From contig DXMY01000028.1 in NCBI GenBank assembly GCA_019413925.1, positions 16,695-80,694 on the forward strand: a stretch of DNA of 64,000 nt, read 5' to 3'. The notes beneath the pieces were generated by a model. The model worked only from the letters and a program-made list of their open reading frames with translations. It was not told where the DNA came from and ran no database searches. This DNA comes from Collinsella sp. (GTDB taxonomy: Bacteria; Actinomycetota; Coriobacteriia; Coriobacteriales; Coriobacteriaceae). The translations under genes were made by a program, and so were the position numbers. The stretch's first letter is position 1. Each line of letters begins with the position of its first letter. This document shows, in pieces, positions 36,718 through 44,930 of the stretch.

Positions 36718-37530
36718 TTACATCACGTTTCCGCCAGCCCGCATCGCCGTTCGCGCGCGGGCGCGCACGATACGAGATACGGTACTCTTGCCAATCCCGG
36801 TATGCCGCTCAATCTGGCGCACCGTAAAGCCGGCATTGTTCAATCCAACAATAACGGTATCGCGCTGCGCCGGCGGTGCAGTTTTAACCACATTGAGCGG
36901 AACCCCGAGGCTCTTCGCCATCTTGTCGGCAAAGGCGTGGCGTTCACACTCTGTCTCTTTCATATCGCACAGCGCCGGCTCGCTACCGTCGGGTGTCGAA
37001 AGCGAATAGGCAATAAAGCCCTCGGCAGAACCAAAAAGTTCAAGCACGCAAGAAGGATCAGAAAATCCCCTCGCGGCATCGGCCGCATCACAGTCGTAAG
37101 AGCGCAGATGTTCCGCAAAGCTGCTCCAGGGATAACGCTCGATTAGGCTAACGCCCACCTCCTGCGGATCGGCGTGTACGGAGCGAATAGCCTCCATCAC
37201 CTGCCAATCGGTATCGAGCGAACGCCGGTCAAAACGGTTCTGGAACAGATGGCCTGTGCGCCCCGTGCGCTTATTGAACCGCCGCGCGTATGTCAAAAGC
37301 AGCCGGTGCATTGCCGCGCTCATCCTGTCCTCGTAATCTGCAAGCACCAAATGCACGTGATTGCCCATAAGGCACCAGGCGATAACCGTCACACCCTCCT
37401 CGCGGCAGCACTCGCGCATCAGCTCCAAAAACTCCCACCGGTCGTCATCGCCCTCAAAGATGAGCCGCTTGCCCGTACCGCGGGCACAGACATGGTAAAA
37501 GCCGGTAACCGTTCTCCAAACGCGCTGCAT
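36718..37530 (-). CDS. RAYT, REP-associated tyrosine transposase
   Basis: About 270 residues from the ATG at 37530, with GGGAG at good spacing; a longer frame to 37743 lacks a site. The HUH motif is GNHVHLVL near residue 63, and a candidate catalytic Tyr is in LLTYARRFN. The Y1_Tnp domain covers residues 1-135. The C-terminus ends in a helix-turn-helix (TVRQIERHTGIGKSTVSRIV). RAYTs are domesticated relatives of IS200/IS605 TnpA that act on short palindromes. It is the first of two in the window, and the two share the WCLMGNHxHL core. It is divergent from the NifU-like gene. Confidence 0.8.
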   Translation of the reverse strand: MQRVWRTVTGFYHVCARGTGKRLIFEGDDDRWEFLELMRECCREEGVTVIAWCLMGNHVHLVLADYEDRMSAAMHRLLLTYARRFNKRTGRTGHLFQNRFDRRSLDTDWQVMEAIRSVHADPQEVGVSLIERYPWSSFAEHLRSYDCDAADAARGFSDPSCVLELFGSAEGFIAYSLSTPDGSEPALCDMKETECERHAFADKMAKSLGVPLNVVKTAPPAQRDTVIVGLNNAGFTVRQIERHTGIGKSTVSRIVRARARTAMRAGGNVM

Positions 37531-37933
37531 GGCGCTCCCTTCGCCGGGATCTGCTTGCCATCCAATACAGCACGATTGAAGCGCGCCATCAAAACATTCA
37601 CGCAAAACAATACACTCGCGCGGCCAAAGGCAGTAATCAGGCGGCGAACGGCACCGTTGCAACAGGTCAACCCCCGCAATGCTTACAAGAGCTGACCAAT
37701 AGCTTGCCCAAGACGGACCCCCTCTACGGAAGTTCGCGACCACAGAACATAGAGTTAAACCGTTTCAATTAAAACTTCCGGACTTCTCGCTACGAAAACT
37801 GAGCCGTTCGCCGAATATTCCGTGCATTTCGCGGTATTATAGGGGCTGCATGTCATGTCCCTTTCGAAGGGTCGCCCGGCAATCGCCAGCCACGACCCCC
37901 AGACGGGACGCCAACACGATAGAGAGGAGAGGC
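37531..37933. promoter_or_regulatory. Divergent intergenic region before the NifU-like gene
   Basis: A 403-base gap without a gene. TATTAT at 37835-37840 is a possible -10 for the downstream pair, whose codon use suggests strong expression, but no matching -35 is seen. Confidence 0.3.
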
Positions 37934-38668
37934 ATGCAGTACTCACAGGAAGTGGAGAACATGTGCCCCGTTGCCAAGGGTGCATACCACGGCCCCGCAC
38001 CCATCCCCGAGGAGGGCAAGTGGGTCCAGGCTAAGGAGATTTCCGACATCTCCGGTCTTACGCACGGTGTGGGTTGGTGCGCACCTCAGCAGGGCGCCTG
38101 CAAGCTCACGCTGAACGTCAAGGACGGCATCATCGAGGAGGCCCTCGTTGAGACCATCGGCTGCTCGGGTATGACCCACTCTGCCGCCATGGCTTCCGAG
38201 ATCCTTCCCGGTAAGACCATCCTCGAGGCCCTCAACACCGACCTCGTCTGCGACGCCATCAACGTTGCTATGCGCGAGATCTTCCTGCAGATCGTTTACG
38301 GCCGCAGCCAGACCGCGTTCTCCGAGGGCGGCCTGCCCGTGGGCGCCTCCCTCGACGACCTCGGCAAGGGCCTTCGCTCTCAGGTCGGCACCATGTTCGG
38401 CACCAAGGCCAAGGGCGCTCGTTACCTCGAGCTCGCTCAGGGCTACGTCACCCGCATGGCTCTCAACGACAAGAACGAGATCATCGCATTCGAGTTCCTG
38501 AACCTCGGCAAGTTCACCGACGCCGTCAAGGCCGGCAAGACCCCCGAGGAGGCCATCGCTGGCGCTATGGGCCACTATGGTCAGTGGGAGAACGCTGCCA
38601 AGTACATCGACCCGCGCACCGACGAGGAGACTCACTCCGTCGCCAGCGTGTTCCCGGTTCACGAGTAG
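37934..38668 (+). CDS. NifU-like Fe-S scaffold, partner of GGGtGRT protein
   Basis: About 244 residues from an ATG at 37934 behind GAGAGGAGAGG. It has cysteines in GVGWCAPQQGACKL and TIGCSGMTHSAAM, a layout related to the NifU/IscU-type scaffold fold. The family is known to occur next to GGGtGRT proteins in anaerobes, and here that gene follows 18 bases later. Codon use is strongly biased, as in highly expressed genes. The biochemical role of the pair is not established to my knowledge. An Fe-S or sulfur-handling role is inferred from the fold. Confidence 0.75.
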   Translation: MQYSQEVENMCPVAKGAYHGPAPIPEEGKWVQAKEISDISGLTHGVGWCAPQQGACKLTLNVKDGIIEEALVETIGCSGMTHSAAMASEILPGKTILEALNTDLVCDAINVAMREIFLQIVYGRSQTAFSEGGLPVGASLDDLGKGLRSQVGTMFGTKAKGARYLELAQGYVTRMALNDKNEIIAFEFLNLGKFTDAVKAGKTPEEAIAGAMGHYGQWENAAKYIDPRTDEETHSVASVFPVHE

Positions 38669-38686
38669 AAAGGGAGGGAAATAACT

Positions 38687-39691
38687 ATGACTGTTACGTT
38701 CGAAGGTTACGAGCGCCGCGCTGACAAGATCAACAAGTGCCTCGCCGACAACGGCATCGCCTCCCTCGAGGAAGCTCTGCAGATCTGCACCGACAAGGGC
38801 TTCAACCCGCGTGAGATCGTCAACAACACCCAGTCCATCGCCTTCCAGAACGCCGAGTGGGCCTACACCCTCGGTTGCGCTCTCGCTGTCAAGCGTGGCG
38901 CCAAGTCCGCTTCTGAGGCTGCCGCCATCATCGGCGAGGGCATCCAGGCCTTCACCGTTCCCGGCTCCGTCGCCGAGGACCGCAAGGTCGGTCTGGGCCA
39001 CGGCAACCTGGGCGCTATGCTGCTCTCCGACGACACCGAGTGCTTCGCCTTCCTGGCCGGTCACGAGTCCTTCGCTGCCGCTGAGGGTGCTATCGGCCTG
39101 GCTCTGAACGCCAACAAGGCTCGCAAGAAGCCGCTGCGCGTCATCCTCAACGGTCTGGGCAAGGACGCTGCTCAGATCATCGCCCGCATCAACGGCTTCA
39201 CCTACGTGAAGACCCAGTTCGACTACTTCACGGGCGAGCTCAAGGTCGTCGAGACCATCCCCTACTCCGATGGTCCCCGCGCCGCCGTCAACTGCTACGG
39301 CGCCGACGACGTCCGCGAGGGCGTTGCCATCATGTGGCACGAGAACGTCGACATCTCGATCACCGGTAACTCCACCAACCCCACGCGCTTCCAGCACCCC
39401 GTCGCTGGCACCTACAAGAAGGAGCGCCTCGAGGCTGGCAAGAAGTACTTCTCCGTCGCTTCTGGTGGCGGCACTGGCCGTACCCTGCACCCGGACAACA
39501 TGGGCGCCGGCCCTGCCTCTTACGGCATGACCGACACCATGGGCCGCATGCACTCCGACGCCCAGTTCGCCGGTTCTTCCTCCGTGCCTGCGCACGTCGA
39601 CATGATGGGTCTCATCGGCATGGGCAACAACCCCATGGTCGGTGCCACCGTCGCCTGCGCTGTCGCCGTCGAGGAGGCCCTCAAGGCCTAA
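38687..39691 (+). CDS. GGGtGRT family protein
   Basis: 334 residues starting at ATG 38687, with AGGGAGGG upstream. It contains the family's name-giving motif SGGGTGRTLHPDNM, near residue 263, and the typical tail MGLIGMGNNPMVGATVACAVA. Function is unknown. Strong codon bias and a good terminator right after it suggest an abundant product. Always pairing with a NifU-like scaffold points to a metal or sulfur role. Confidence 0.88.
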   Translation: MTVTFEGYERRADKINKCLADNGIASLEEALQICTDKGFNPREIVNNTQSIAFQNAEWAYTLGCALAVKRGAKSASEAAAIIGEGIQAFTVPGSVAEDRKVGLGHGNLGAMLLSDDTECFAFLAGHESFAAAEGAIGLALNANKARKKPLRVILNGLGKDAAQIIARINGFTYVKTQFDYFTGELKVVETIPYSDGPRAAVNCYGADDVREGVAIMWHENVDISITGNSTNPTRFQHPVAGTYKKERLEAGKKYFSVASGGGTGRTLHPDNMGAGPASYGMTDTMGRMHSDAQFAGSSSVPAHVDMMGLIGMGNNPMVGATVACAVAVEEALKA

Positions 39692-39726
39692 TCGCGCCCG
39701 CGCGATGCTCATATAGTTGAGCTTTG

Positions 39727-39759
39727 GAGCCGCTACCCACCCGGGTAGTGGCTCTTTTT
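39727..39759 (+). terminator. Terminator of the GGGtGRT operon
   Basis: Arms GAGCCGCTACCC and GGGTAGTGGCTC (one G-U pair) around ACCC, followed by TTTTT, 36 bases past the stop. Confidence 0.93.
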
Positions 39760-39947
39760 GTTTGCGCTGTCGCAGGGTAGCTAATGCCGATATATCAGTT
39801 GGGGCGAAATACAAGATGTGATGAGATGGAGCTTCAGAGCGTCCATGACGCCCACCTGCCATATTTGCCCTTTACCGATTTGCCGGGTCTTTGCGGCCCC
39901 ATTGCCGATCACCCGTGCGACAATGCGCCGGACGAGAAAGGAATCCG

Positions 39948-41474
39948 ATGGAATCGACTGATGTACTGGTAATTGGATCTGGCATTGCGGGCCTTTGTGC
40001 CGCCATCGAAGCGGCACGCACGGGTGCAACCGTCACTGTGGCAAGCGCCGGCAAGACCATGAGTGGATCGAGCTTCTTCCCGGGTACCTGGGGCCTCGGC
40101 CTCATCGGTCCCGTCGACGAAGACGACGAGCAGGACCTCATCGACACCATCCTGGCCGTCGGCGGCGGCGTTGCCGACCCCGAACTCGTCCAGACGTTCG
40201 TCCACGGCATTCCCCGGGCAATTACATGGCTCGAACGGGAGCTGGGTGTTGAACTCCAACGTCCGCAAAGTGCCGAGAGCGCCCAGCAAAAGCAATTTAT
40301 CCCCTGCTTTGACCACAAGACGCGCATGTGGCGCGGCCTCACCCGCAAGCCCCTTGAGGACGCTCTGACGACCTGGATCGAGTCGCTCGGCATTCGCCTG
40401 CTCCCCCGCCATGAGCTTATCGACCTTGTTGAGGACACGAACGGCAGAATAACCGGAACCGTACTCTACGACCTTACCGAAAATCGAATCGTGCCCTTTG
40501 CTGCCAAGGCCACGGTCATCGCAGCCGGTGGCACAGGCGGCCTGTTCGAGCGCAGCCTTACGTCGGCTGATGTGCTCAGTTCCTCGCAGGCCATCGCGCT
40601 GGCGCACGGCGCAACACTTACTAATATAGAGTTCATGCAGATGATGCCCGGCTTCATCGAGCCCAGGCGTAACTTGGTCTTCAATGAGAAAACCTGGCGC
40701 TACGTGCACGTAGACCAGCCGGTAGATATTGCCGACGACAAGCTGGACGACCTGCTCGAGCAGCGCTCTGGATATGGTCCCTTCACGTCACGCTTGGCCT
40801 CCCGCGCTATCGATCTTGCCATCGATCAGGCAGGCGCCGAAGGCCTGGCGCTCCGCTACGACTTCCCCCGCGAGGATGTCCCAGAGTTTGTGCAGACCTT
40901 TGCCACCTGGCTGCAAGACGAGCACGGCATCGCGCCGACCGACGAGATGCGCGTTGCGATGTATGCCCACGCCGCTAACGGCGGCATCAAGATCGATAAG
41001 ACCGCGCACACGGGCGTTGAGGGCCTCTACGCTTGCGGCGAGGCGACAGGCGGCATGCACGGCGCCGACCGCATTGGTGGCTTGTCAAGCGCCAACGGCA
41101 TCGTATTCGGACGCATCGCAGGCGCATCGGCAGCCCTTGCAGCACAGAAAGAGCCTGAGGCAGCGCTGAAGGCGGATATCGCCCTCCCCCACTACGGCAT
41201 TGCCGCAACAGATGCCGAACGCCTGACACACAGCCTTAGGCACACGATGAGCACCTATTGCATGATCAACAGGGCCGAAACAGGCCTATCCGAGGCCCTG
41301 CAACAGCTTGAAAGCCTGCAAGACGAAGCCACGGCTCTAAATAAGCCACATGCCAACGACAGCGAAATCGCTGCCCTCGCCCGCCTGCAATCGCAGATTC
41401 AACTAGCACAGGAAATGGTCAAAGCCATGCGCAAGCGAACTGAAAGCCTGGGTTCGCACTTTCGAGCGGACTAA
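39948..41474 (+). CDS. FAD-dependent oxidoreductase, L-aspartate oxidase/fumarate reductase-like
   Basis: About 508 residues from the ATG at 39948, six bases after GAAAGGA. A Rossmann FAD motif DVLVIGSGIAGLCAA opens the protein. VIAAGGTGGLFE follows near residue 185. A second FAD contact is GLYACGEATGGMHGADRIGGLSSANG near residue 360, typical of the NadB/SdhA/FrdA flavoprotein family. The C-terminal helical domain is present. NadB (quinolinate synthesis) is the closest named match, but nadA and nadC are not adjacent, so another dicarboxylate substrate is possible. No clear promoter was identified. Confidence 0.75.
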   Translation: MESTDVLVIGSGIAGLCAAIEAARTGATVTVASAGKTMSGSSFFPGTWGLGLIGPVDEDDEQDLIDTILAVGGGVADPELVQTFVHGIPRAITWLERELGVELQRPQSAESAQQKQFIPCFDHKTRMWRGLTRKPLEDALTTWIESLGIRLLPRHELIDLVEDTNGRITGTVLYDLTENRIVPFAAKATVIAAGGTGGLFERSLTSADVLSSSQAIALAHGATLTNIEFMQMMPGFIEPRRNLVFNEKTWRYVHVDQPVDIADDKLDDLLEQRSGYGPFTSRLASRAIDLAIDQAGAEGLALRYDFPREDVPEFVQTFATWLQDEHGIAPTDEMRVAMYAHAANGGIKIDKTAHTGVEGLYACGEATGGMHGADRIGGLSSANGIVFGRIAGASAALAAQKEPEAALKADIALPHYGIAATDAERLTHSLRHTMSTYCMINRAETGLSEALQQLESLQDEATALNKPHANDSEIAALARLQSQIQLAQEMVKAMRKRTESLGSHFRAD

Positions 41475-41520
41475 ATCGATTCTCACTTTAAGCTTGATCA
41501 CAACTTCTCAACATGCATCG

Positions 41521-41595
41521 AGCCCCGTGAGCATAATTCTCATAAGGAGAGCACGTTTATGGGGCTTTAGCCGTGTTTCCCTAAGGGAATCACGG
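41521..41595. other. Two hairpins downstream of the flavoprotein
   Basis: AGCCCC/GGGGCT (41521-41526 and 41561-41566) and CCGTGTTTCCC/GGGAATCACGG (41571-41595, one mismatch). Neither has a strong T-run, so either could be a weak terminator for the flavoprotein gene. Confidence 0.4.
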
Positions 41596-41645
41596 TGCAG
41601 TTTCCCCAACTTCGCGCCCCGACGGGTTCGACCCCATGCGAGGTC

Positions 41646-41678
41646 AAAAAAAGACGGCCATCTTTCGTTGACCGTCTT
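41646..41678 (-). terminator. tRNA cluster terminator
   Basis: Arms AAGACGGTCA and TGGCCGTCTT (one G-U pair) with an 8-base loop and seven T after it on the minus strand, just past the last tRNA-Lys. Confidence 0.85.
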
Positions 41679-41687
41679 AACTTGCTT

Positions 41688-41763
41688 TGGTGGGCCGTCA
41701 GGGGGTCGAACCCTGGACCTTGGGATTAAGAGTCCCCTGCTCTACCAACTGAGCTAACGACCC
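41688..41763 (-). tRNA. tRNA-Lys (CTT)
   Basis: Folds as a 76-base tRNA with encoded CCA. Acceptor stem GGGTCGT pairs with ACGGCCC (one G-U), and the anticodon loop is CTCTTAA, giving anticodon CTT. It is a near-exact copy of the next tRNA, with a 43-base gap between them. Confidence 0.95.
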
Positions 41764-41806
41764 AAAGCTAAAGTCCATTATGGCGGACTTTAGAGGAGAT
41801 ATCGTG

Positions 41807-41882
41807 TGGTGGGCCGTCAGGGGGTCGAACCCTGGACCTTGGGATTAAGAGTCCCCTGCTCTACCAACTGAGCTAACGACCC
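41807..41882 (-). tRNA. tRNA-Lys (CTT), tandem copy
   Basis: The gene body matches the neighbouring tRNA-Lys, including the encoded CCA and anticodon CTT. The flanking DNA differs, so this is a genuine tandem duplicate. Confidence 0.95.
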
Positions 41883-41904
41883 GATATCAACACGAAGCAA
41901 GAAC

Positions 41905-41982
41905 TGGGGTGGGTAAAGGGACTCGAACCCTCGACCTACGGGACCACAACCCGTCGCTCTAGCCAACTGAGCTACACCCACC
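41905..41982 (-). tRNA. tRNA-His (GTG)
   Basis: Acceptor stem GTGGGTG pairs with TACCCAC. The extra 5-prime G (position -1) faces C73, the hallmark of tRNA-His. Anticodon GTG in the loop TTGTGGT. CCA is encoded. First gene of the three-tRNA cluster. Confidence 0.95.
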
Positions 41983-42147
41983 GTGTCCTGTGCGCTTCGC
42001 GCTCGACTATTATTGCAAGGAACGCCACGCGATGCAAGCCCCAATTTTCAAGAATATTGAAAAGAGTTTTTCGAGACCATTTCGAGCAAATCCCACCGGT
42101 TTCATAGGAGTAAACTTGCCCCACTGCAAATCCTCGAAAGGACCGTC

Positions 42148-43329
42148 ATGAAAGAACTCTCCAACCGCACGGCAAGATTTACCGATTCGGTCATCCGCCG
42201 CATGACACGCATCTCCAATAAGTACGGCGCTGTCAATCTCTCGCAGGGCTTCCCCGACTTCGATCCCCCGGCGCAGCTGCTCGATAGCCTCAGCGCCATC
42301 GCCAGCGACCCCAAGCCGCTCTATCACCAGTACTCCATCACCTGGGGCTCCCAGGCCATGCGCGAGGCGCTCGCCGCCAAACAGGAGCACTTTATGGGCA
42401 TGCCGGTGAACCCCAACGAGAATATCGTAGTCACCTGCGGCTCCACCGAGGCCATGATGGCCGCCATGATGACGGTCACGAACCCCGGCGACAAGGTCGT
42501 CATCTTCTCGCCGTTCTATGAGAACTACGGCGCCGACACGATCCTTTCGGGTGCCGAGCCCATCTACGTGCCGCTCAACCCACCCACATTCGACTTTAAC
42601 CGCGAGACGCTCGAGGCAGCCTTCCGCGACAACGACCCCAAAGCCATCGTCCTGTGCAACCCTTCCAACCCTTGCGGCAAGGTCTTTACGCGCGAGGAGC
42701 TCACCTTTATCGCCGACCTCTGCAAAAAATACGACGCCTACTGCATCACTGACGAGGTGTACGAGCACATCGTCTACGCGCCCCACGAGCACGTCTATAT
42801 GGCCACGCTGCCCGGCATGTTCGAGCGGACCATCAGTTGCAGCTCGCTGTCCAAGACGTACTCCATCACCGGCTGGCGTCTGGGCTACACCATTGCCCCG
42901 GCCCAGATCACCGAGCGCATCAAGGAGGTCCACGACTTCCTCACCGTGGGTGCCGCCGCTCCCCTGCAGGAAGCTGTCGTCACCGCCCTCAACTTCGACG
43001 ACAGCTATTACGATGAGGTCCTCGACCTCTACACCGCCAAACGCGACCTGTTCTGCCAGGGACTCGACAGCATCGGTCTTGAGCACAACGTGCCGCAGGG
43101 CGCCTACTACGTCATGATGGACATCTCTGAGTTTAGCTATGACAGCGACCTCGAATTCTGCGAGGACCTCGCGTCTAAGGTGGGCGTGGGCGCCGTGCCC
43201 GGCTCGAGCTTCTTCCGCGAGCCCGTCAACCATCTGATTCGTTTCCACTTTGCCAAGCGAGACAAGACGCTTAACGCGGCGCTGGAGAACCTCAAGTCGC
43301 TACGTGATAAAATCAAGCCGCGCGGGTAA
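42148..43329 (+). CDS. Class I/II PLP-dependent aminotransferase
   Basis: 393 residues starting at ATG 42148 with AAAGGA upstream. Fold-type I features: NLSQGFPDFDPP (substrate loop), CNPSNPCGKVF, DEVYEHIVY and the PLP lysine in SSLSKTYSITGWRLGY. The C-terminal IRFHFAK carries the carboxylate-binding Arg. The closest families are aspartate/kynurenine-type aminotransferases. Residues alone do not fix the substrate. It is followed by the ROK kinase gene after about 140 bases. Confidence 0.9.
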   Translation: MKELSNRTARFTDSVIRRMTRISNKYGAVNLSQGFPDFDPPAQLLDSLSAIASDPKPLYHQYSITWGSQAMREALAAKQEHFMGMPVNPNENIVVTCGSTEAMMAAMMTVTNPGDKVVIFSPFYENYGADTILSGAEPIYVPLNPPTFDFNRETLEAAFRDNDPKAIVLCNPSNPCGKVFTREELTFIADLCKKYDAYCITDEVYEHIVYAPHEHVYMATLPGMFERTISCSSLSKTYSITGWRLGYTIAPAQITERIKEVHDFLTVGAAAPLQEAVVTALNFDDSYYDEVLDLYTAKRDLFCQGLDSIGLEHNVPQGAYYVMMDISEFSYDSDLEFCEDLASKVGVGAVPGSSFFREPVNHLIRFHFAKRDKTLNAALENLKSLRDKIKPRG

Positions 43330-43468
43330 GGACGGCCCGGCAGCTAAAGTAGCCAAAGAAGCCTCGCACCGCCCGCCGCGTTGCAAGGCTTCTTTTTATA
43401 GCGCTTTCTTAAATGGTTTAGCGCACTATACTTTAGTCACGGAGCAACTCGTCCCAGAGAGGAATACT

Positions 43469-44359
43469 ATGGCAGAGCAGCAGCTTATCGGAGCGCTCGA
43501 GGCCGGCGGCACCAAGATGGTCTGCGCCACGGGCTATGCAGACGGTACGGTCCTGGAACATGAGCAGATCGCGACCACGACCCCGCAGGAGACCGTTGAG
43601 GCCGTCAACGCGTGGTTTGCGAACAAGGGCATCGCCGCGCTGGGCATCGGCGCGTTTGGCCCCACCGCAGTCAACCCCGCTTCGCCCCAATACGGCAAGA
43701 TCCTGGAGACGCCCAAAACGGCATGGCGCTACTTTGACCTGCTGGGCACTATCCAAAACGAGCTCAATATCCCCTGCGGCTACGACACCGACGTCAACGT
43801 CGCCTGCTTGGGCGAGGTCACCTTTGGTTGCGCCAAGGGCCTCACTGACGTTGTGTATCTGACCATCGGCACCGGCGTGGGCGCCGGCGTGCTCTCGGGC
43901 GGCCAGCTCGTGCACGGCATGATGCATCCCGAGGCCGGCCATATCCTGGTCACGCGCGACCCCAGCGACACCATCGGCGAGCATAGCGCCTGCCCCTTCC
44001 ACGACAACTGCCTCGAGGGCCTCATCGCAGGCCCCGGCGTTAAAAAGCGCTGGAATGGCAAGAGTGCCGGAGACATGGCCGATGACCCGGAGGCCATGGA
44101 TCTGCTCGCGGGCTATCTGGCACAGGCACTCATGACCTACACGCTGTGCTATGCCCCGCAGAAGATCATCATCGGCGGTGGCGTTGCCGATCACACCCCT
44201 ATCGTGCCGCTCGCCCGCAAAAAGTGCGCCGAGATGCTCAACAGCTACATCGTCACACCCGAGGTCAACGATATCGACACCTACATTGTCAACAACAGCC
44301 TCGAGGGCAAGCAGGGCATCATGGGCTGCCTGGCCCTGGGCGCACAGGCGCTTCAGTAG
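43469..44359 (+). CDS. ROK-family sugar kinase (fructokinase-like)
   Basis: About 296 residues from the ATG at 43469, after AGAGAGGA. ROK signatures: GALEAGGTKMVCA (ATP phosphate loop), GYDTDVNVACLGE and the GTGVGAGVL stretch. The zinc-binding cluster EAGHILV with CPFHDNCLEGL is present. The signature resembles fructokinase/ScrK-type ROK enzymes. It would phosphorylate fructose or a related hexose in the cytosol. It is followed by a shared terminator with the convergent VanZ gene. Confidence 0.85.
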   Translation: MAEQQLIGALEAGGTKMVCATGYADGTVLEHEQIATTTPQETVEAVNAWFANKGIAALGIGAFGPTAVNPASPQYGKILETPKTAWRYFDLLGTIQNELNIPCGYDTDVNVACLGEVTFGCAKGLTDVVYLTIGTGVGAGVLSGGQLVHGMMHPEAGHILVTRDPSDTIGEHSACPFHDNCLEGLIAGPGVKKRWNGKSAGDMADDPEAMDLLAGYLAQALMTYTLCYAPQKIIIGGGVADHTPIVPLARKKCAEMLNSYIVTPEVNDIDTYIVNNSLEGKQGIMGCLALGAQALQ

Positions 44360-44442
44360 CAGACGCACCCACAGGGCGTGGCGCGCTCGGCAAATCCAAC
44401 CTACGGAACGACGCCACCACGCCCCATATAAGCCCTCAAATT

Positions 44443-44488
44443 AAAAAGGCCGCCTAGGACCAAACAATACGTCCTAGGCGGCTTTTTT
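44443..44488. terminator. Bidirectional terminator between the sugar kinase and VanZ genes
   Basis: Arms GCCGCCTAGGAC and GTCCTAGGCGGC with flanking A and T runs. The VanZ stop codon (44474-44476) lies inside the right arm. Confidence 0.9.
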
Positions 44489-44923
44489 GGCGTACATCAG
44501 CGACTGTAAGAGATATCGGAGCACAACGCCCGTTGCCGCTCCACAGCAGTCGATCATCACATCGGTGATCATGCCGGCGCGTCCCGGCACAAAGAGCTGA
44601 ATCGTCTCGTCGATCGAGGGAATCAGCAGCAGGAACACTGCCGTGGGCAGCAGCACGTCAAAGGTGCGCCGGCCCTCAAAATCAAAGGCGTGCGTTGCCA
44701 GGATGCCGAGCACCATATACTCGGTAAAATGCGCGCACTTGCGAACAACAAAGTTGGTCACCCATTCATATGGAAGTCCCACGCCGTGCAGGAAACCGCG
44801 GACAGCTTCCATGACCGTTAGGCTCAGCGAGCCCGACCCCGAGCCGGGAACCAGCGAATTGCCCCAGATCAAGAGCGCCATCAGGCAGGTAACGACCGCC
44901 CATTTTCGATTGATCTTAACCAT
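44474..44923 (-). CDS. VanZ family membrane protein
   Basis: 149 residues with about four hydrophobic helices. VanZ signatures are RKCAHFTEYMVLG and SIDETIQLFVPGRAGMITDVMIDCCGA. The family was named from glycopeptide-resistance operons, where it lowers teicoplanin sensitivity, but most chromosomal copies have unknown roles. It starts 8 bases after the neighbouring Ala-rich gene. Its stop codon is within the terminator. Confidence 0.85.
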   Translation of the reverse strand: MVKINRKWAVVTCLMALLIWGNSLVPGSGSGSLSLTVMEAVRGFLHGVGLPYEWVTNFVVRKCAHFTEYMVLGILATHAFDFEGRRTFDVLLPTAVFLLLIPSIDETIQLFVPGRAGMITDVMIDCCGAATGVVLRYLLQSLMYAKKAA

Positions 44924-44930
44924 GCAGAAG

